Shown piece after piece: positions 1 through 8,237 of a stretch of DNA of 64,000 nucleotides. The stretch spans positions 822,979 through 886,978 of the forward strand of contig NZ_FNPZ01000002.1 in the NCBI RefSeq assembly GCF_900107435.1. The letters run 5' to 3'. Every line of letters begins with the position of its first letter. Position 1 is the stretch's first letter. Source of the stretch: Herbiconiux ginsengi (GTDB lineage Bacteria > Actinomycetota > Actinomycetes > Actinomycetales > Microbacteriaceae). The position numbers were made by a program, and so were the translations under genes. Under the pieces are notes generated by a model that made no database searches, was not told the origin of the DNA, and saw nothing but the letters and a program-made list of their open reading frames with translations.

Positions 1-894
1 TGGACTCGCGTTCAGCAGCAGTACCTGCCCGTCGAACGGGTATGAACGCGGCGCCCCGTTGATCGGGAAGTAGCAGTTGAAGCACGTGTGCAGCAGTCGG
101 TCGACCGCGGTGTCCGTCGCCTTCGGATACGTCGCGTGGTAGCCCGGGAGCGTCGCCGAGAAGTCGTACGTGTAGTACCAGGTCGGGTCGATCAGCACCG
201 GATAGGCCGTGTCGGCCGACAGCTCGACGTGCTGGGTGAGGGTCGATCCGCTCCACGAGTACGACGTCGGCAGGGCCCGACCCCGCGCATCCACCGCCCA
301 CGCCTCGCCGAGCGAGCCGATGTAGTGGTGGGAGGCATCCGACAGGATCGTGTCGCCGCCCGGCAGCGCGGTCGAGTACGTGCCCGCGGGCACGTCGAAG
401 GTGTACGAGAAGTCCTCGCCGGCGGTCGCATCGGCCAGAGCCGTGAGCATCCGCACGCCGTTCTGCACGGGCTGCAGATAGGCGGCCGAGGAGGCGCCCG
501 GATCGGCGAAGGCGGTGATGCCCTGCTCGAGCCTGGCCTGCCCGCGGGCGCCGTCGATCGTGACGGCGACGGGCAGCCCCGCCCCCTCGGTCTCGGCGGG
601 CGAGAGGAGCAGCGGATGCGCCGGGTCGGTGGGCAGATCGGCCCGGAACGGCGCGACGCCCGTCTCGGCCTCGACCGCCGCCGCCTCGGCGGGAGTGGGC
701 GGGATGCTCGTCTCGGCGAGGATCCCGGGAGCCAGCCGCCCGATCAGGCCGAGCGGATCGGTGATCGAGGGCGGCGCATCCGGCGGCAGGGTCGACGCCC
801 CGGCCGGAGTGCTGATGAATGCGCTTGCAGCGGTCGCAACCACGGCCAGTGCTGAGGTGAGAAGCCGCAGCTTGAGTCGATGAGAAATGGGCAT
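1..894 (-). CDS. Secreted protein of unknown function, N-terminal 298 residues (3' end outside window)
   Basis: The reading frame is open from an ATG at 894 to the left edge, so the gene continues beyond base 1. The first ~33 residues form a signal peptide (basic MPISHRLKLRL, a hydrophobic core, then an AGA-type cleavage region). The mature part is acidic and rich in Ala, Pro and Asp. Near the edge it contains an HTCFNCYFPI cysteine pair followed by a GAPRSYPFDG stretch. A GAAAGG ribosome-binding site lies just upstream of the start. Codon use is strongly GC3-biased on this strand, which marks the plus-strand frames here as shadows. I recall similar large surface proteins in Microbacteriaceae but cannot name a function. 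An adhesin or cell-wall-associated protein is possible. Confidence 0.75.
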   Translation of the reverse strand, partial: MPISHRLKLRLLTSALAVVATAASAFISTPAGASTLPPDAPPSITDPLGLIGRLAPGILAETSIPPTPAEAAAVEAETGVAPFRADLPTDPAHPLLLSPAETEGAGLPVAVTIDGARGQARLEQGITAFADPGASSAAYLQPVQNGVRMLTALADATAGEDFSYTFDVPAGTYSTALPGGDTILSDASHHYIGSLGEAWAVDARGRALPTSYSWSGSTLTQHVELSADTAYPVLIDPTWYYTYDFSATLPGYHATYPKATDTAVDRLLHTCFNCYFPINGAPRSYPFDGQVLLLNASP

Positions 895-990
895 CGAAAG
901 GCCTTTCGTGTGACACCACCCCCGAGGCCCTGCCGACGACGACAGCATATACACATGAAGCGTTTAATGCTCATGCGTGTGGGGCATTTC

Positions 991-2220
991 TCAGATTCGT
1001 GTCGCGGCCACCCGCGGGGTCGATCCGGTGGACGGAGCGGATGCGGGGCGCCGCCGCCACAGCCAGCCCACCTGGAACACCACGAGCGCCAGCAGCAACG
1101 CCCCCGCCGCCACCTCGGGCACGAGCTCGCCGCCGCCCAGACCGACGGCGGTGGCGCCGAGCGGCGGAGCCAGAGCGATCCCCGCATACATGGCGGTGGA
1201 GAACCACGAGAGCGCGATGCCCGAGGTCGCCGGATCGATCTCGATCAGCCGGTGCTGCAGCGGCAGCGTCGACGCGTTGGCGGATGCCCCCCACAGCGCG
1301 AACAAGACGGCCGTGCCCACCAGACTGCCGGCCACGACAGGCAGAGCCGCGAGGGCGGCGAGCTGCAGGAGCAGGGCGGCGGCCGTCATGATGCGACTGC
1401 CGAACCGATCGACGAGCCGCCCCGCGAGCACGTTGCCGATCACGCCCGAGACCCCGAACACGAGCAGCAGCAGGGCGAGCAACGATCCGGTGTCACCCGT
1501 GGCCTGGCTCGTGACGGCCGAGCTGAAGATGTAGACCGCGTTGAATCCGCAGAACACGAGCAGGGCGGCGGCGAGGGTCAGCAGGATGCGCGGATCGGCG
1601 AGCGTGGCGAAGCGGCGGCGCACCGAGACGGCGTGGCCGACCGGCACGCCGCGCACGAAGAACACGATGGCGATCGACACGAGAACGGCGAGACCCGCGA
1701 GGGCGAACAGCGGCAGCCGCCAGCCGCCGGCGGTCGCGAGGGCGGTGCCGAGCGGGGCGCCGAAGGCGGAGGCCGCCGTGAACCCCACAGCGACGAAGGC
1801 GATGGCGCGACCCCGCCGCTCGACCGGAGCGAGTGCGGCAGCGGCGGCCGTCGCGGCGGGCACGAGCGCGGCCCCGCCGAACGCGGCGACCAAGCGGCCG
1901 GCCGTGAAGACCTCGAGGCCCGGCGCGGCGGCGGCGATCACGGTTCCGACGGCGACGAGCGCGGTTCCGGTGGCCATCAGGGTCGTGCGCGAGAGTCGCG
2001 GGAGGAGGATGGAGATGGCCGGCGCAGCCACGGCGACGACGATCGCGTAGTACGAGATGGAATAGCTGACCTGATCAGCCGACACCCGGAACGAGGAGGC
2101 GATCGACGGCAGGAGGCCCGCGATGACGAACGCGTTCGTGGCCACCACGAACAGGCCCACCGCGAGGATCGCCAAGCGCGGGGTGAGCCGATGCGCGTAT
2201 GATAGTTCGATCGATGTCAT
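991..2220 (-). CDS. MFS transporter (drug:H+ antiporter-like), ~12 TM
   Basis: This is a 409-residue major facilitator with about 12 hydrophobic segments, probably an inner-membrane exporter of a small toxic compound. The Gly-rich TM5 region (GFTAASAFGAPLGTA) resembles the DHA1 antiporter motif C. The ATG at 2220 gives MTSIELSYAHR; a TTG at 2253 would add 11 residues. No convincing Shine-Dalgarno precedes 2220, so a leaderless or alternative start is possible. The gene is divergent from an ArsR-type regulator at 2307, and the repeated ATAGTTCGATCG elements between and within the starts suggest direct repression. The substrate is unknown. Confidence 0.9.
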   Translation of the reverse strand: MTSIELSYAHRLTPRLAILAVGLFVVATNAFVIAGLLPSIASSFRVSADQVSYSISYYAIVVAVAAPAISILLPRLSRTTLMATGTALVAVGTVIAAAAPGLEVFTAGRLVAAFGGAALVPAATAAAAALAPVERRGRAIAFVAVGFTAASAFGAPLGTALATAGGWRLPLFALAGLAVLVSIAIVFFVRGVPVGHAVSVRRRFATLADPRILLTLAAALLVFCGFNAVYIFSSAVTSQATGDTGSLLALLLLVFGVSGVIGNVLAGRLVDRFGSRIMTAAALLLQLAALAALPVVAGSLVGTAVLFALWGASANASTLPLQHRLIEIDPATSGIALSWFSTAMYAGIALAPPLGATAVGLGGGELVPEVAAGALLLALVVFQVGWLWRRRPASAPSTGSTPRVAATRI

Positions 2221-2260
2221 ACGATCACGATAGCATAGTTCGATCGTTATCAAACTATGC
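2196..2260. promoter_or_regulatory. Putative ArsR-type operator pair between MFS and regulator
   Basis: ATAGTTCGATCG occurs twice as a direct repeat (2202-2213 and 2235-2246), 33 bases apart, about three helical turns. The first copy sits inside inverted arms CGTATGA (2196-2202) and TCATACG (2217-2223). The second sits inside GCATAGTT (2233-2240) and AACTATGC (2253-2260). The first copy lies within codons 3-7 of the MFS gene. Binding by the adjacent regulator is inferred. Confidence 0.6.
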
Positions 2261-2306
2261 AGGGCTGCATCCGTGGCCCGCTGTTCGCACAGGAGGGAAT
2301 CGGCGC

Positions 2307-2627
2307 ATGACGAACGACTACCCGGTGCCCGACATGGCCGACGTCGAACTGGTCGACGTGCTGCGCGCCGTCGCCGATCCGATCCGGCTGCGCATCGTGA
2401 CCGTGCTCGGCGACGGCGAGCCCCACTCGAAGAGCGCGCCCGACTGGGGCTTCGACGTGCAGAAGTCGACCCTCGCCCACCACTTCAAGGCCCTCCGCGA
2501 AGCGGGGATCACGCGCACCATCGTCGAGGGCCGCTCCCACGCCATCCAGTTGCGGAGAGCGGAACTGGATGCCCGCTTCCCCGGGCTGGTGGACGCGCTG
2601 ACGCACGCGGGCGCCGCCGCGGACTGA
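2307..2627 (+). CDS. ArsR-family winged-helix transcriptional regulator
   Basis: A 106-residue winged-helix protein. VADPIRLRIVTVL is the typical first helix of ArsR regulators, and STLAHHFKALREAGITRT is the recognition helix followed by the wing (VEGRSHAIQL). No cysteine metal-binding motif is visible, so it probably senses something other than arsenite-type metals. The ATG at 2307 is preceded by a strong AGGAGGG (2291-2297). It is divergent from the MFS exporter and is its likely repressor. Confidence 0.9.
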   Translation: MTNDYPVPDMADVELVDVLRAVADPIRLRIVTVLGDGEPHSKSAPDWGFDVQKSTLAHHFKALREAGITRTIVEGRSHAIQLRRAELDARFPGLVDALTHAGAAAD

Positions 2628-2672
2628 GCACCCGACCTGGTCGATGTCGGCGGGCTCGGGCATAGTCGGAGG

Positions 2673-3341
2673 ATGACCGCGAGCGACTCCTCCAGCGAAA
2701 CCGACCCGATCGCCGATCCCGCCAAGGCCGTGCTCCTCGACTACCTGCGCGTGCGCCGCGCCGATCTGCTCGCGAAACTCGACGGGCTGGGCGAATACGA
2801 GGTGCGCCGCCCGATGACGCCGACCGGAACCAACCTGCTGGGTCTGGTGAAACACGTCGCGAGCGTCGAGCTCGGCTATTTCGGCGAAGTCTTCGGACGC
2901 CCCACGCGCGAGCTGCCCTGGTATGCGGAGGGGGCGGAGCCCGACGGCGACATGTGGGCGTTCGCCGACGAGACGCGGGCCGAGATCATCGAGCTGCACC
3001 GCTACTCGGCCGAGCACAGCGACGCCACGATCGAGGCGCTGCCCCTGGATGCGCGCGGCGAGGTGCCGTGGTGGACCCCGGAGCGGCGCGTGGTCACGCT
3101 GCAGCAGATCCTCGTGCACATGATCGCCGAGACCGCACGGCATGCCGGCCATGCCGACATCATCCGCGAGTCGATCGACGGAGCGATCGGCAACGGGCCG
3201 GTCGACCCGAACATCCCGCAGCGCTCGGCGGCCGAGTGGGATGCCTACCGCTCACGCCTCGAGACGGCGGCCCGCACGGCGGCCGCCGGCGAAGGCGCGC
3301 CGTCCACTCCGCCCCCGCCGCCCGCGCCGCCCGTGAGGTAG
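2673..3341 (+). CDS. DinB-family (DUF664) protein
   Basis: A 222-residue four-helix-bundle protein of the DinB/DUF664 superfamily, whose actinobacterial members include mycothiol- or bacillithiol-dependent transferases. The expected metal-binding histidines appear in LVKHVASVELGYF (about residue 55) and HMIAETARHAGHADI (about residues 150-165). The C-terminus is a Pro-rich tail (TPPPPPAPPVR). The start ATG at 2673 directly abuts a GGAGG, which is unusually close. A thiol-transfer or detoxification role is inferred from the family only. Confidence 0.85.
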   Translation: MTASDSSSETDPIADPAKAVLLDYLRVRRADLLAKLDGLGEYEVRRPMTPTGTNLLGLVKHVASVELGYFGEVFGRPTRELPWYAEGAEPDGDMWAFADETRAEIIELHRYSAEHSDATIEALPLDARGEVPWWTPERRVVTLQQILVHMIAETARHAGHADIIRESIDGAIGNGPVDPNIPQRSAAEWDAYRSRLETAARTAAAGEGAPSTPPPPPAPPVR

Positions 3342-3435
3342 CGCCAGGTGCACGATACGGGCACGCCACTCGACACTTCGCGCCACCTCGCGCGAGCGGT
3401 GACCGAACGCGACATCGTGACCCGCACGGCCCGGG

Positions 3436-3975
3436 CTACTCGGCGGGCTGCTCCGGGTCGCAGTGCGAGAGGTCGGTCTCGGCCAGCGGGTCGCCCTCGG
3501 GGATGACATAGGTCACGAGCAGCACCACGTCGTCGGTGCCCTCGTTCTTGCCTTCGTGCACGTAGTGCGCACCCTCGACGATCGAGTCGCCCGCGTGGTA
3601 GACGTGCACCCCGCCCGGATAGACGGGTGCGTAGTGGGTGAACGTGCCCTGCTCGACCACGGCGATCAGCTGGCCGTCGTGGCAGTGCTTGCCGGTTCCG
3701 GCGCCTGGGTGGAGCGTGATGCGGCGGAACGCGACCTGCGTGGGGCCGGCGACCTCCACGTCGACAGCTGCGTCCTGCTCCCCCTTGCCGAGCTCCTCCA
3801 CCACGACGGGGGTGTCGGTCGCCGGCGCGGACGGGGTCGGGGTCGGGGCCATCGCGTCAGCGCTCGACGACGCCGAGGCGGGCGACGCGGCGGGCGTCGC
3901 GGCGCATCCGGCGACCGTGGCCGCGAAGACCACGGCGAGGGCGAGGGCGACGACGGTGGCGGGGCGATGCTTCAC
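3436..3975 (-). CDS. Cupin-domain lipoprotein
   Basis: A 179-residue exported protein. A signal peptide ends in the lipobox VAGC (Cys24), followed by an Ala/Ser/Pro/Thr-rich linker to about residue 55 and then a single cupin domain. The cupin has GTGKHCHDGQ and, after the second half-barrel, HYVHEGKNEGTDD, giving a plausible His/His/His metal site. It is probably anchored on the outer face of the membrane. The substrate is unknown and no enzymatic role can be read from the sequence. The ATG at 3975 follows a GGAGG at about ten bases. Confidence 0.85.
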   Translation of the reverse strand: MKHRPATVVALALAVVFAATVAGCAATPAASPASASSSADAMAPTPTPSAPATDTPVVVEELGKGEQDAAVDVEVAGPTQVAFRRITLHPGAGTGKHCHDGQLIAVVEQGTFTHYAPVYPGGVHVYHAGDSIVEGAHYVHEGKNEGTDDVVLLVTYVIPEGDPLAETDLSHCDPEQPAE

Positions 3976-4303
3976 GGAGGACCTCTTCGCTGGTGTGGCG
4001 GGGCAACGGACAGGATGCGTGTGCTGTCACGCCCGGCCAGATCACGCGCCGGAGAATCCCTGATCATCGTCGCAGAACGCCCCGGCGCGGCGGCCGTCTG
4101 CGGCACCCCCACTTCGGGGAGCGACGAGGCCCAGCACATAACGACTCGATTGCGACCATCGACGGCCCGGCGCGCCGGGCGTCACAGTGCGGATGCCGCT
4201 GCCTACCCTGGTCTCGGGTGCGGACGGGCCGGGGGCGCATCCGTCGACCGCCGCATCCGATCCAGTGGCGGTCTCTGGCGAATCGGCCGAGAGCTGCGAC
4301 ACG
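3976..4303. other. Intergenic stretch, no supported gene
   Basis: This 328-base gap lies between the divergent cupin lipoprotein and the membrane protein starting at 4304. The frame of the downstream gene stays open back to 4187, so a longer N-terminus is possible, but that part lacks a signal-like or conserved look. Nothing else is recognisable. Confidence 0.5.
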
Positions 4304-5233
4304 ATGACGACGACGAGGGAGAGACTCGAGCGCCGATGGACGCCCGGGCGCGTGGTGCTGCTCGTCGTCGGCATCGTGGCGGCTCTGCTCCTGGTGGCGG
4401 CGGGCGTTGCGCTGTGGTGGCTGCCGCCCGTGCTCGCCGAGACACCGCGCGAGCGCCTGATGACGCCGACGCCGGTCATGGTGCGGGATGCGTCGGGCAG
4501 CGCGGCCGTCGACGTCGAGGCCGGCTGGGTGCCGCTCGGCGTGGGGCCGTTCCTGCCCGAGGATGCAGCGACCCTCCTGTCTCCCGACGGGGTCTACCGC
4601 GCCGAACTGGGACTGGCGCCGCTCCCGGACACGAGTGCGGCCACGGTCGCCTCCGCCCTCTCGCACCTTCTCACGGAGCACGACCTGACGGGGCCGGCCG
4701 ACACCCTCGGGAAGTCTGCCACCTCCGACCCGGCGATCCCGGGGAATGATGCCGCAGCGAATCCCATCCGCTGGAGCGAGGAGACGCTGACCTCGGGCGT
4801 CACGGTGCGCTACGCGGATGTCACCCGAGGCGACACCACCTACACGGTCGCGATCGCGCTCCCACCCGCCGCCGTGGCCGCCGGCACCACGTCGACCGTG
4901 CCGCCGGCCACAGCGGCGAGCGACGCGCGTGCCGATGCCGGCGATGTGCCCGCAGATGCCGCACCGAGCACCGACGACCCGGCCGCGCCACCCGGCGTCG
5001 CACTCACACTGATCGCCGCCGTGCCCACCGCCGACGCGGTCGCCTACCGCACCGTCACCGCCGACCTGCTCGCCACGGCCACGTTCGCGCGCACCTCGAC
5101 CACCTCCCCGACCGCTCCCCACCCGTCCCCGGCGGCACTCGGAACCGCCGCGCCCCCGCCCCACCCATCCCCCACGGCATCCCGAACCACCCCGATCGAG
5201 TCCGAACCTTTCCCGACGGGCGGCGACCGATGA
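4304..5233 (+). CDS. Membrane-anchored protein of unknown function
   Basis: A 309-residue protein with a basic N-terminus, one transmembrane helix (VVLLVVGIVAALLLVAAGVALWW, about residues 16-37) and a predicted extracellular domain. The domain has no motif I recognise and ends in a low-complexity Pro/Thr/Ser tail. Its stop overlaps the start of the following deacetylase lipoprotein by four bases (ATGA at 5230-5233), so the two are translationally coupled and probably act together at the cell envelope. An upstream start at 4187 is possible but not favoured. Confidence 0.75.
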   Translation: MTTTRERLERRWTPGRVVLLVVGIVAALLLVAAGVALWWLPPVLAETPRERLMTPTPVMVRDASGSAAVDVEAGWVPLGVGPFLPEDAATLLSPDGVYRAELGLAPLPDTSAATVASALSHLLTEHDLTGPADTLGKSATSDPAIPGNDAAANPIRWSEETLTSGVTVRYADVTRGDTTYTVAIALPPAAVAAGTTSTVPPATAASDARADAGDVPADAAPSTDDPAAPPGVALTLIAAVPTADAVAYRTVTADLLATATFARTSTTSPTAPHPSPAALGTAAPPPHPSPTASRTTPIESEPFPTGGDR

Positions 5234-6852
5234 CGCGCCCGGCGCACCGCACCCGCACCCGGGCCCGCGCACTCGCCCTCGCCGCCGCGAGCATCCTCAC
5301 CGCGGCGTGCCTCGCCGGGTGCGCCGGCATCCCGGCGGCACCGGCCTGGGCGCCGCGCACCGCGGCGCCCGCCGCGCTCGGCATCTCCGACGCAGGCCCC
5401 ACCGCGGCGCAGCCCGACGCACCCTCCGGCACCCCCGCGGGACTCGACGTGCGCCTCCTCTACAACGACGACCCGGCCTCCCCCGTCGGCGCGCGCTGGG
5501 GCGAGATCCCGGGCAACCAACCCTTCACCGACCTCTTGCGCGGTCGCGTCACCACCGCGATCGCCGAGCACGCCGCCGCCACCGGCACGCCCTACGAACC
5601 CGCTGCCGACGCTCCCGGCATCGCGCCCGAGGCCCGCGGGTGCGTGCCGGGCTCCTCCACGCGCGCCGCCGCCGATCTCCTCACCGACCCCGCCTTCACC
5701 CCTCCCGGCGACGGCCCCACCCTCACCATCACGTGCGAGATCGTCGCGGCCGCCGGCACCGTGCTCGTCGAAGCCCTGCGCATCACCACGGCGGATGCCG
5801 GCAAGGTGACGTCCGACACCACCACCGTCTACTACGCCGACACCTCCGGCGCCTTCGTCACCACGAGCGACACGCTGATCAGCGACGACGGCCTCCGCAC
5901 CCTGCTGCGCCTCGTCGTGCAATCGCTGAAGGTGCGGGCCGGCGCCCTGCAGCCCGAGATGATGCAGAGCGTCGACGAGTTCCCCGTCGAGCAGCTGCGC
6001 GCCCTCTTCGCCCACTTCTCCTTCGCCCCCGACGGATCACTCGTCGTGAACCTGCCCGCCGACTTCAGCACCCCGGAGCTCGACCGGCTCGCCACGACCG
6101 GAGGCGTTCGCACTGCACCCCTCTTCGTGACCGTGCCGGCGGACACGACGACCGGTCTCCTCACCGAGCCAGGCGTGCGGGTGCAGTCGGTGCTCGCATC
6201 CGGAGCCCCGCTCACCCTGCCGGCGGCGCCGTGGCGCGGCACCGAGAACGTCGACTGCGCCCTCTTCGCCTGCGTGGCCGTGACCTTCGACGACGGCCCC
6301 GGCGATCACACCGCCGAGGTGCTCGATGCCCTCGACGCGCGCCGTGCGGCCGCCACGTTCTTCCTCCAGGGCGTGAACGTGGGCCGCCACGCCGATGTCG
6401 TCGCCCGCATGCAGGCGGAAGGGCACGAGATCGGCAACCACACCTGGAACCACCCCGACCTCACGAAACTCCCCGACCCCGAGATCGCCGACCAACTCGC
6501 CCGCACGAGTCAGGCGATCCAGGATGCGGCAGGTCAGCGCCCCTCCACCTTCCGTCCTCCCTACGGCGCCGTCGATCCGCGGGTGCTCGCGCAGACCGAC
6601 CTACCGGCCATTCTCTGGACCGTCGACACCAACGACTGGCAGCTGCCCGACGACGAGACCCTGCTCGATCGTGCCGTGGAGCAGCCGAAGCCCGGCGCCA
6701 TCGTGCTGCTGCACGACGTCCACGAGAACACGGCGCGGATGACGCCGGCTATCCTCGACGGACTGCTCGGTCGCGGGTTCACCCTCGTCACTGTTCAGCA
6801 GGTGCTCGGCGGACGACTGCCGGCGGCGCACACGACGACCTCACACGGGTGA
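5230..6852 (+). CDS. Lipoprotein polysaccharide deacetylase (NodB-type, CE4)
   Basis: A 540-residue exported protein. A lipobox LAGC (Cys31) ends the signal peptide. Residues ~60-320 form an N-terminal region that resembles the DUF3298/PdaC-type domains of other extracellular deacetylases. A C-terminal NodB domain follows, with FDDGP (Asp354, Asp355), HTWNH (His404, His408) and RPPYG, all the CE4 catalytic and zinc residues. The likely reaction is removal of acetyl groups from peptidoglycan or another cell-wall glycan outside the membrane. It is coupled to the preceding membrane protein. Peptidoglycan as the substrate is an inference. Confidence 0.88.
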   Translation: MTRPAHRTRTRARALALAAASILTAACLAGCAGIPAAPAWAPRTAAPAALGISDAGPTAAQPDAPSGTPAGLDVRLLYNDDPASPVGARWGEIPGNQPFTDLLRGRVTTAIAEHAAATGTPYEPAADAPGIAPEARGCVPGSSTRAAADLLTDPAFTPPGDGPTLTITCEIVAAAGTVLVEALRITTADAGKVTSDTTTVYYADTSGAFVTTSDTLISDDGLRTLLRLVVQSLKVRAGALQPEMMQSVDEFPVEQLRALFAHFSFAPDGSLVVNLPADFSTPELDRLATTGGVRTAPLFVTVPADTTTGLLTEPGVRVQSVLASGAPLTLPAAPWRGTENVDCALFACVAVTFDDGPGDHTAEVLDALDARRAAATFFLQGVNVGRHADVVARMQAEGHEIGNHTWNHPDLTKLPDPEIADQLARTSQAIQDAAGQRPSTFRPPYGAVDPRVLAQTDLPAILWTVDTNDWQLPDDETLLDRAVEQPKPGAIVLLHDVHENTARMTPAILDGLLGRGFTLVTVQQVLGGRLPAAHTTTSHG

Positions 6853-6865
6853 TCTGCAACTCATA

Positions 6866-6920
6866 CAACCAAACGGTTGCGCATTCTGTGGGGTCGCGGT
6901 AACGTACAACCAAATGGTTG
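6866..6920. promoter_or_regulatory. Two palindromic operators upstream of ArsR/AHSA1 operon
   Basis: CAACCAAACGGTTG (6866-6879) and CAACCAAATGGTTG (6907-6920) are near-identical palindromes 41 bases apart, each preceded by TA and followed by C. The second contains an in-frame ATG (6914), so if that start were used the operator would encode the first residues. Confidence 0.65.
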
Positions 6921-6928
6921 CACAACTG

Positions 6929-7288
6929 ATGAGCGAGCCCGAGGCGGATGCCGTCTTCCACGCCCTCGCCGACACCACCCGCCGCGACATCGTGCGGCGG
7001 GCGATCCGGCGGGAGCAGTCCATCTCGAGCCTCGCCGAGCGTTACACCATGAGCTTCGCGGCGGTGCAGAAGCACGTCGCGGTGCTCGAGCGCTCGACCC
7101 TCGTCGTCAAGGAGCGACGCGGCAAGGAGCAGATCGTCCGAGCGAATCTCGACACCCTGCGCCGGGCCACGCGACTCCTCGACGAATTCGAGGCCATCTG
7201 GCGCGACCGCGTGGTGCGCATCGACGCCCTCCTCGCCGAGGAGGCATCCGGAGCCACCACGGCACCCTCAACCGAATCAGAAAGGTAA
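6929..7288 (+). CDS. ArsR/SmtB-family regulator paired with AHSA1 protein
   Basis: A 119-residue winged-helix regulator. ALADTTRRDIVRRAI and SISSLAERYTMSFAAVQKHVAVLERSTLV are the characteristic helices of the ArsR subgroup whose genes sit directly before SRPBCC/AHSA1 genes. I place the start at ATG 6929. ATG 6914, five codons earlier, lies inside the operator palindrome. The 5-base gap to the next gene indicates a two-gene operon, probably autoregulated through the two palindromes. Confidence 0.88.
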   Translation: MSEPEADAVFHALADTTRRDIVRRAIRREQSISSLAERYTMSFAAVQKHVAVLERSTLVVKERRGKEQIVRANLDTLRRATRLLDEFEAIWRDRVVRIDALLAEEASGATTAPSTESER

Positions 7289-7293
7289 GCACG

Positions 7294-7779
7294 ATGCCGG
7301 TCATCAGCACAGACAAAGACACCGACGCACTCACCCTCACCTTCGTCGCCGAATTCGACGCCGATGTCGAGCGCATCTGGCAGCTCTGGAGCGACCCGCG
7401 CCAGCTCGAGCGCTGGTGGGGTCCGCCCACCTGGCCGGCCACGTTCACGCAGCACGACGTGGTGGTGGGTGGCGAGTCGCGCTACTTCATGTCGGGCCCG
7501 GAGGGCGAGAAGTCGCGCGGCTGGTGGCGCATGACCGCCGTCGAGGCCCCCACCTACCTCGCCTTCGACGACGGCTTCGCGCACGACGACGACACCCCGA
7601 ACGACGCGATGCCGGTCATCCACGGCTCAGTGCGCATCGAAGACGTCGACGGCCGCACCCGCATGACCACGGTCAACCGTTTCGAGTCGGTCGACCAGAT
7701 GGATCAGCTGATCCAGATGGGCATGGCCGAGGGAATGGGCCTCGCGATGGGCCAGATCGACGACATCCTGGCCGCCTGA
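7294..7779 (+). CDS. SRPBCC / AHSA1-domain protein
   Basis: A 161-residue START-like fold protein of the AHSA1 type. Hallmarks are VERIWQLWSDPRQLERWWGPPTWPA at the N-terminus and the Trp-rich GEKSRGWWRMTAVEAP core. Such proteins bind a hydrophobic ligand in a deep cavity and are usually partners of the ArsR regulator encoded just upstream. The ligand is unknown. AAAGG at 7281-7285 serves as ribosome-binding site. A possible hairpin follows (GATCGCG 7795-7801, CGCGATC 7811-7817). Confidence 0.9.
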   Translation: MPVISTDKDTDALTLTFVAEFDADVERIWQLWSDPRQLERWWGPPTWPATFTQHDVVVGGESRYFMSGPEGEKSRGWWRMTAVEAPTYLAFDDGFAHDDDTPNDAMPVIHGSVRIEDVDGRTRMTTVNRFESVDQMDQLIQMGMAEGMGLAMGQIDDILAA

Positions 7780-7958
7780 CCCGCTGGGCGGTTCGATCGC
7801 GTACTCCTCGCGCGATCCGACGCCGTATTCGGCGAGGAGCCCGCCACGTTTGCGATTTCCAACCGTACGCCGCGTCGCGGGGCGCGCAGCACGGAGCGGG
7901 GCGCGCGGCCGAGTGGGTGCGCGCACAGCGATGCCGGCCGCGGCGGGCGGCACAGCAC

Positions 7959-8008
7959 CGCGAGCCGCCGCGAGCTGCCGCGAGGTGCCGCGAGCCGCCG
8001 TGAGCGGG
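7959..8008. repeat. Tandem 10-bp GC-rich repeat, 4 full copies plus 1 degenerate
   Basis: The consensus CGCGAGCCGC repeats exactly every 10 bases from 7959 (variants CGCGAGCTGC and CGCGAGGTGC), with a decayed fifth copy CGTGAGCGGG at 7999. It lies in the 287-base gap between the AHSA1 gene and a small ORF, with no coding frame I can support. Confidence 0.7.
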
Positions 8009-8066
8009 TGGGGCCGGACGCGTGAAACGGGCCGCCATCGGGGCCGGCGAGGGCTATCCTGAGAGC

Positions 8067-8219
8067 ATGACCGATTTCCGGAATGCCGCAGGCAGAGACC
8101 CCGAGACCGGCCTGGGCTCGGGCGAAGAAGTCGACTCGTTCGACCGCGAGCTCGAAGACAAGATCCACAAGTACATCGCGGCCGCCACGCCCACCGACGG
8201 CCCCGCACCGGCCGGCTGA
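8067..8219 (+). CDS. Small acidic hypothetical protein (50 aa)
   Basis: A 50-residue soluble, acidic protein beginning MTDFRNAAGRD and ending PTDGPAPAG, with a central Glu/Asp-rich helix (DSFDRELEDKIHKYIAA). TATCCT at 8055-8060 lies six bases before the ATG, consistent with a leaderless transcript, which supports it being real. It is followed 18 bases later by the NUDIX gene and may be cotranscribed. Function unknown. Confidence 0.55.
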   Translation: MTDFRNAAGRDPETGLGSGEEVDSFDRELEDKIHKYIAAATPTDGPAPAG

Positions 8220-8237
8220 ACCGCTCACCGCACGCCG

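Noticed and set aside
880-2202. Very long plus-strand open frame (440 codons) opposite the MFS gene
   Set aside because: Its translation is Arg/Gly/Glu/His-rich without domains, and the minus strand encodes a clear MFS protein. It is an antisense shadow of GC-rich coding DNA.
7795-7839. Overlapping short inverted repeats after the AHSA1 gene (GATCGCG/CGCGATC and CTCCTCG/CGAGGAG)
   Set aside because: Seven-base stems that exclude each other, no U-tract; not strong enough to call a terminator.
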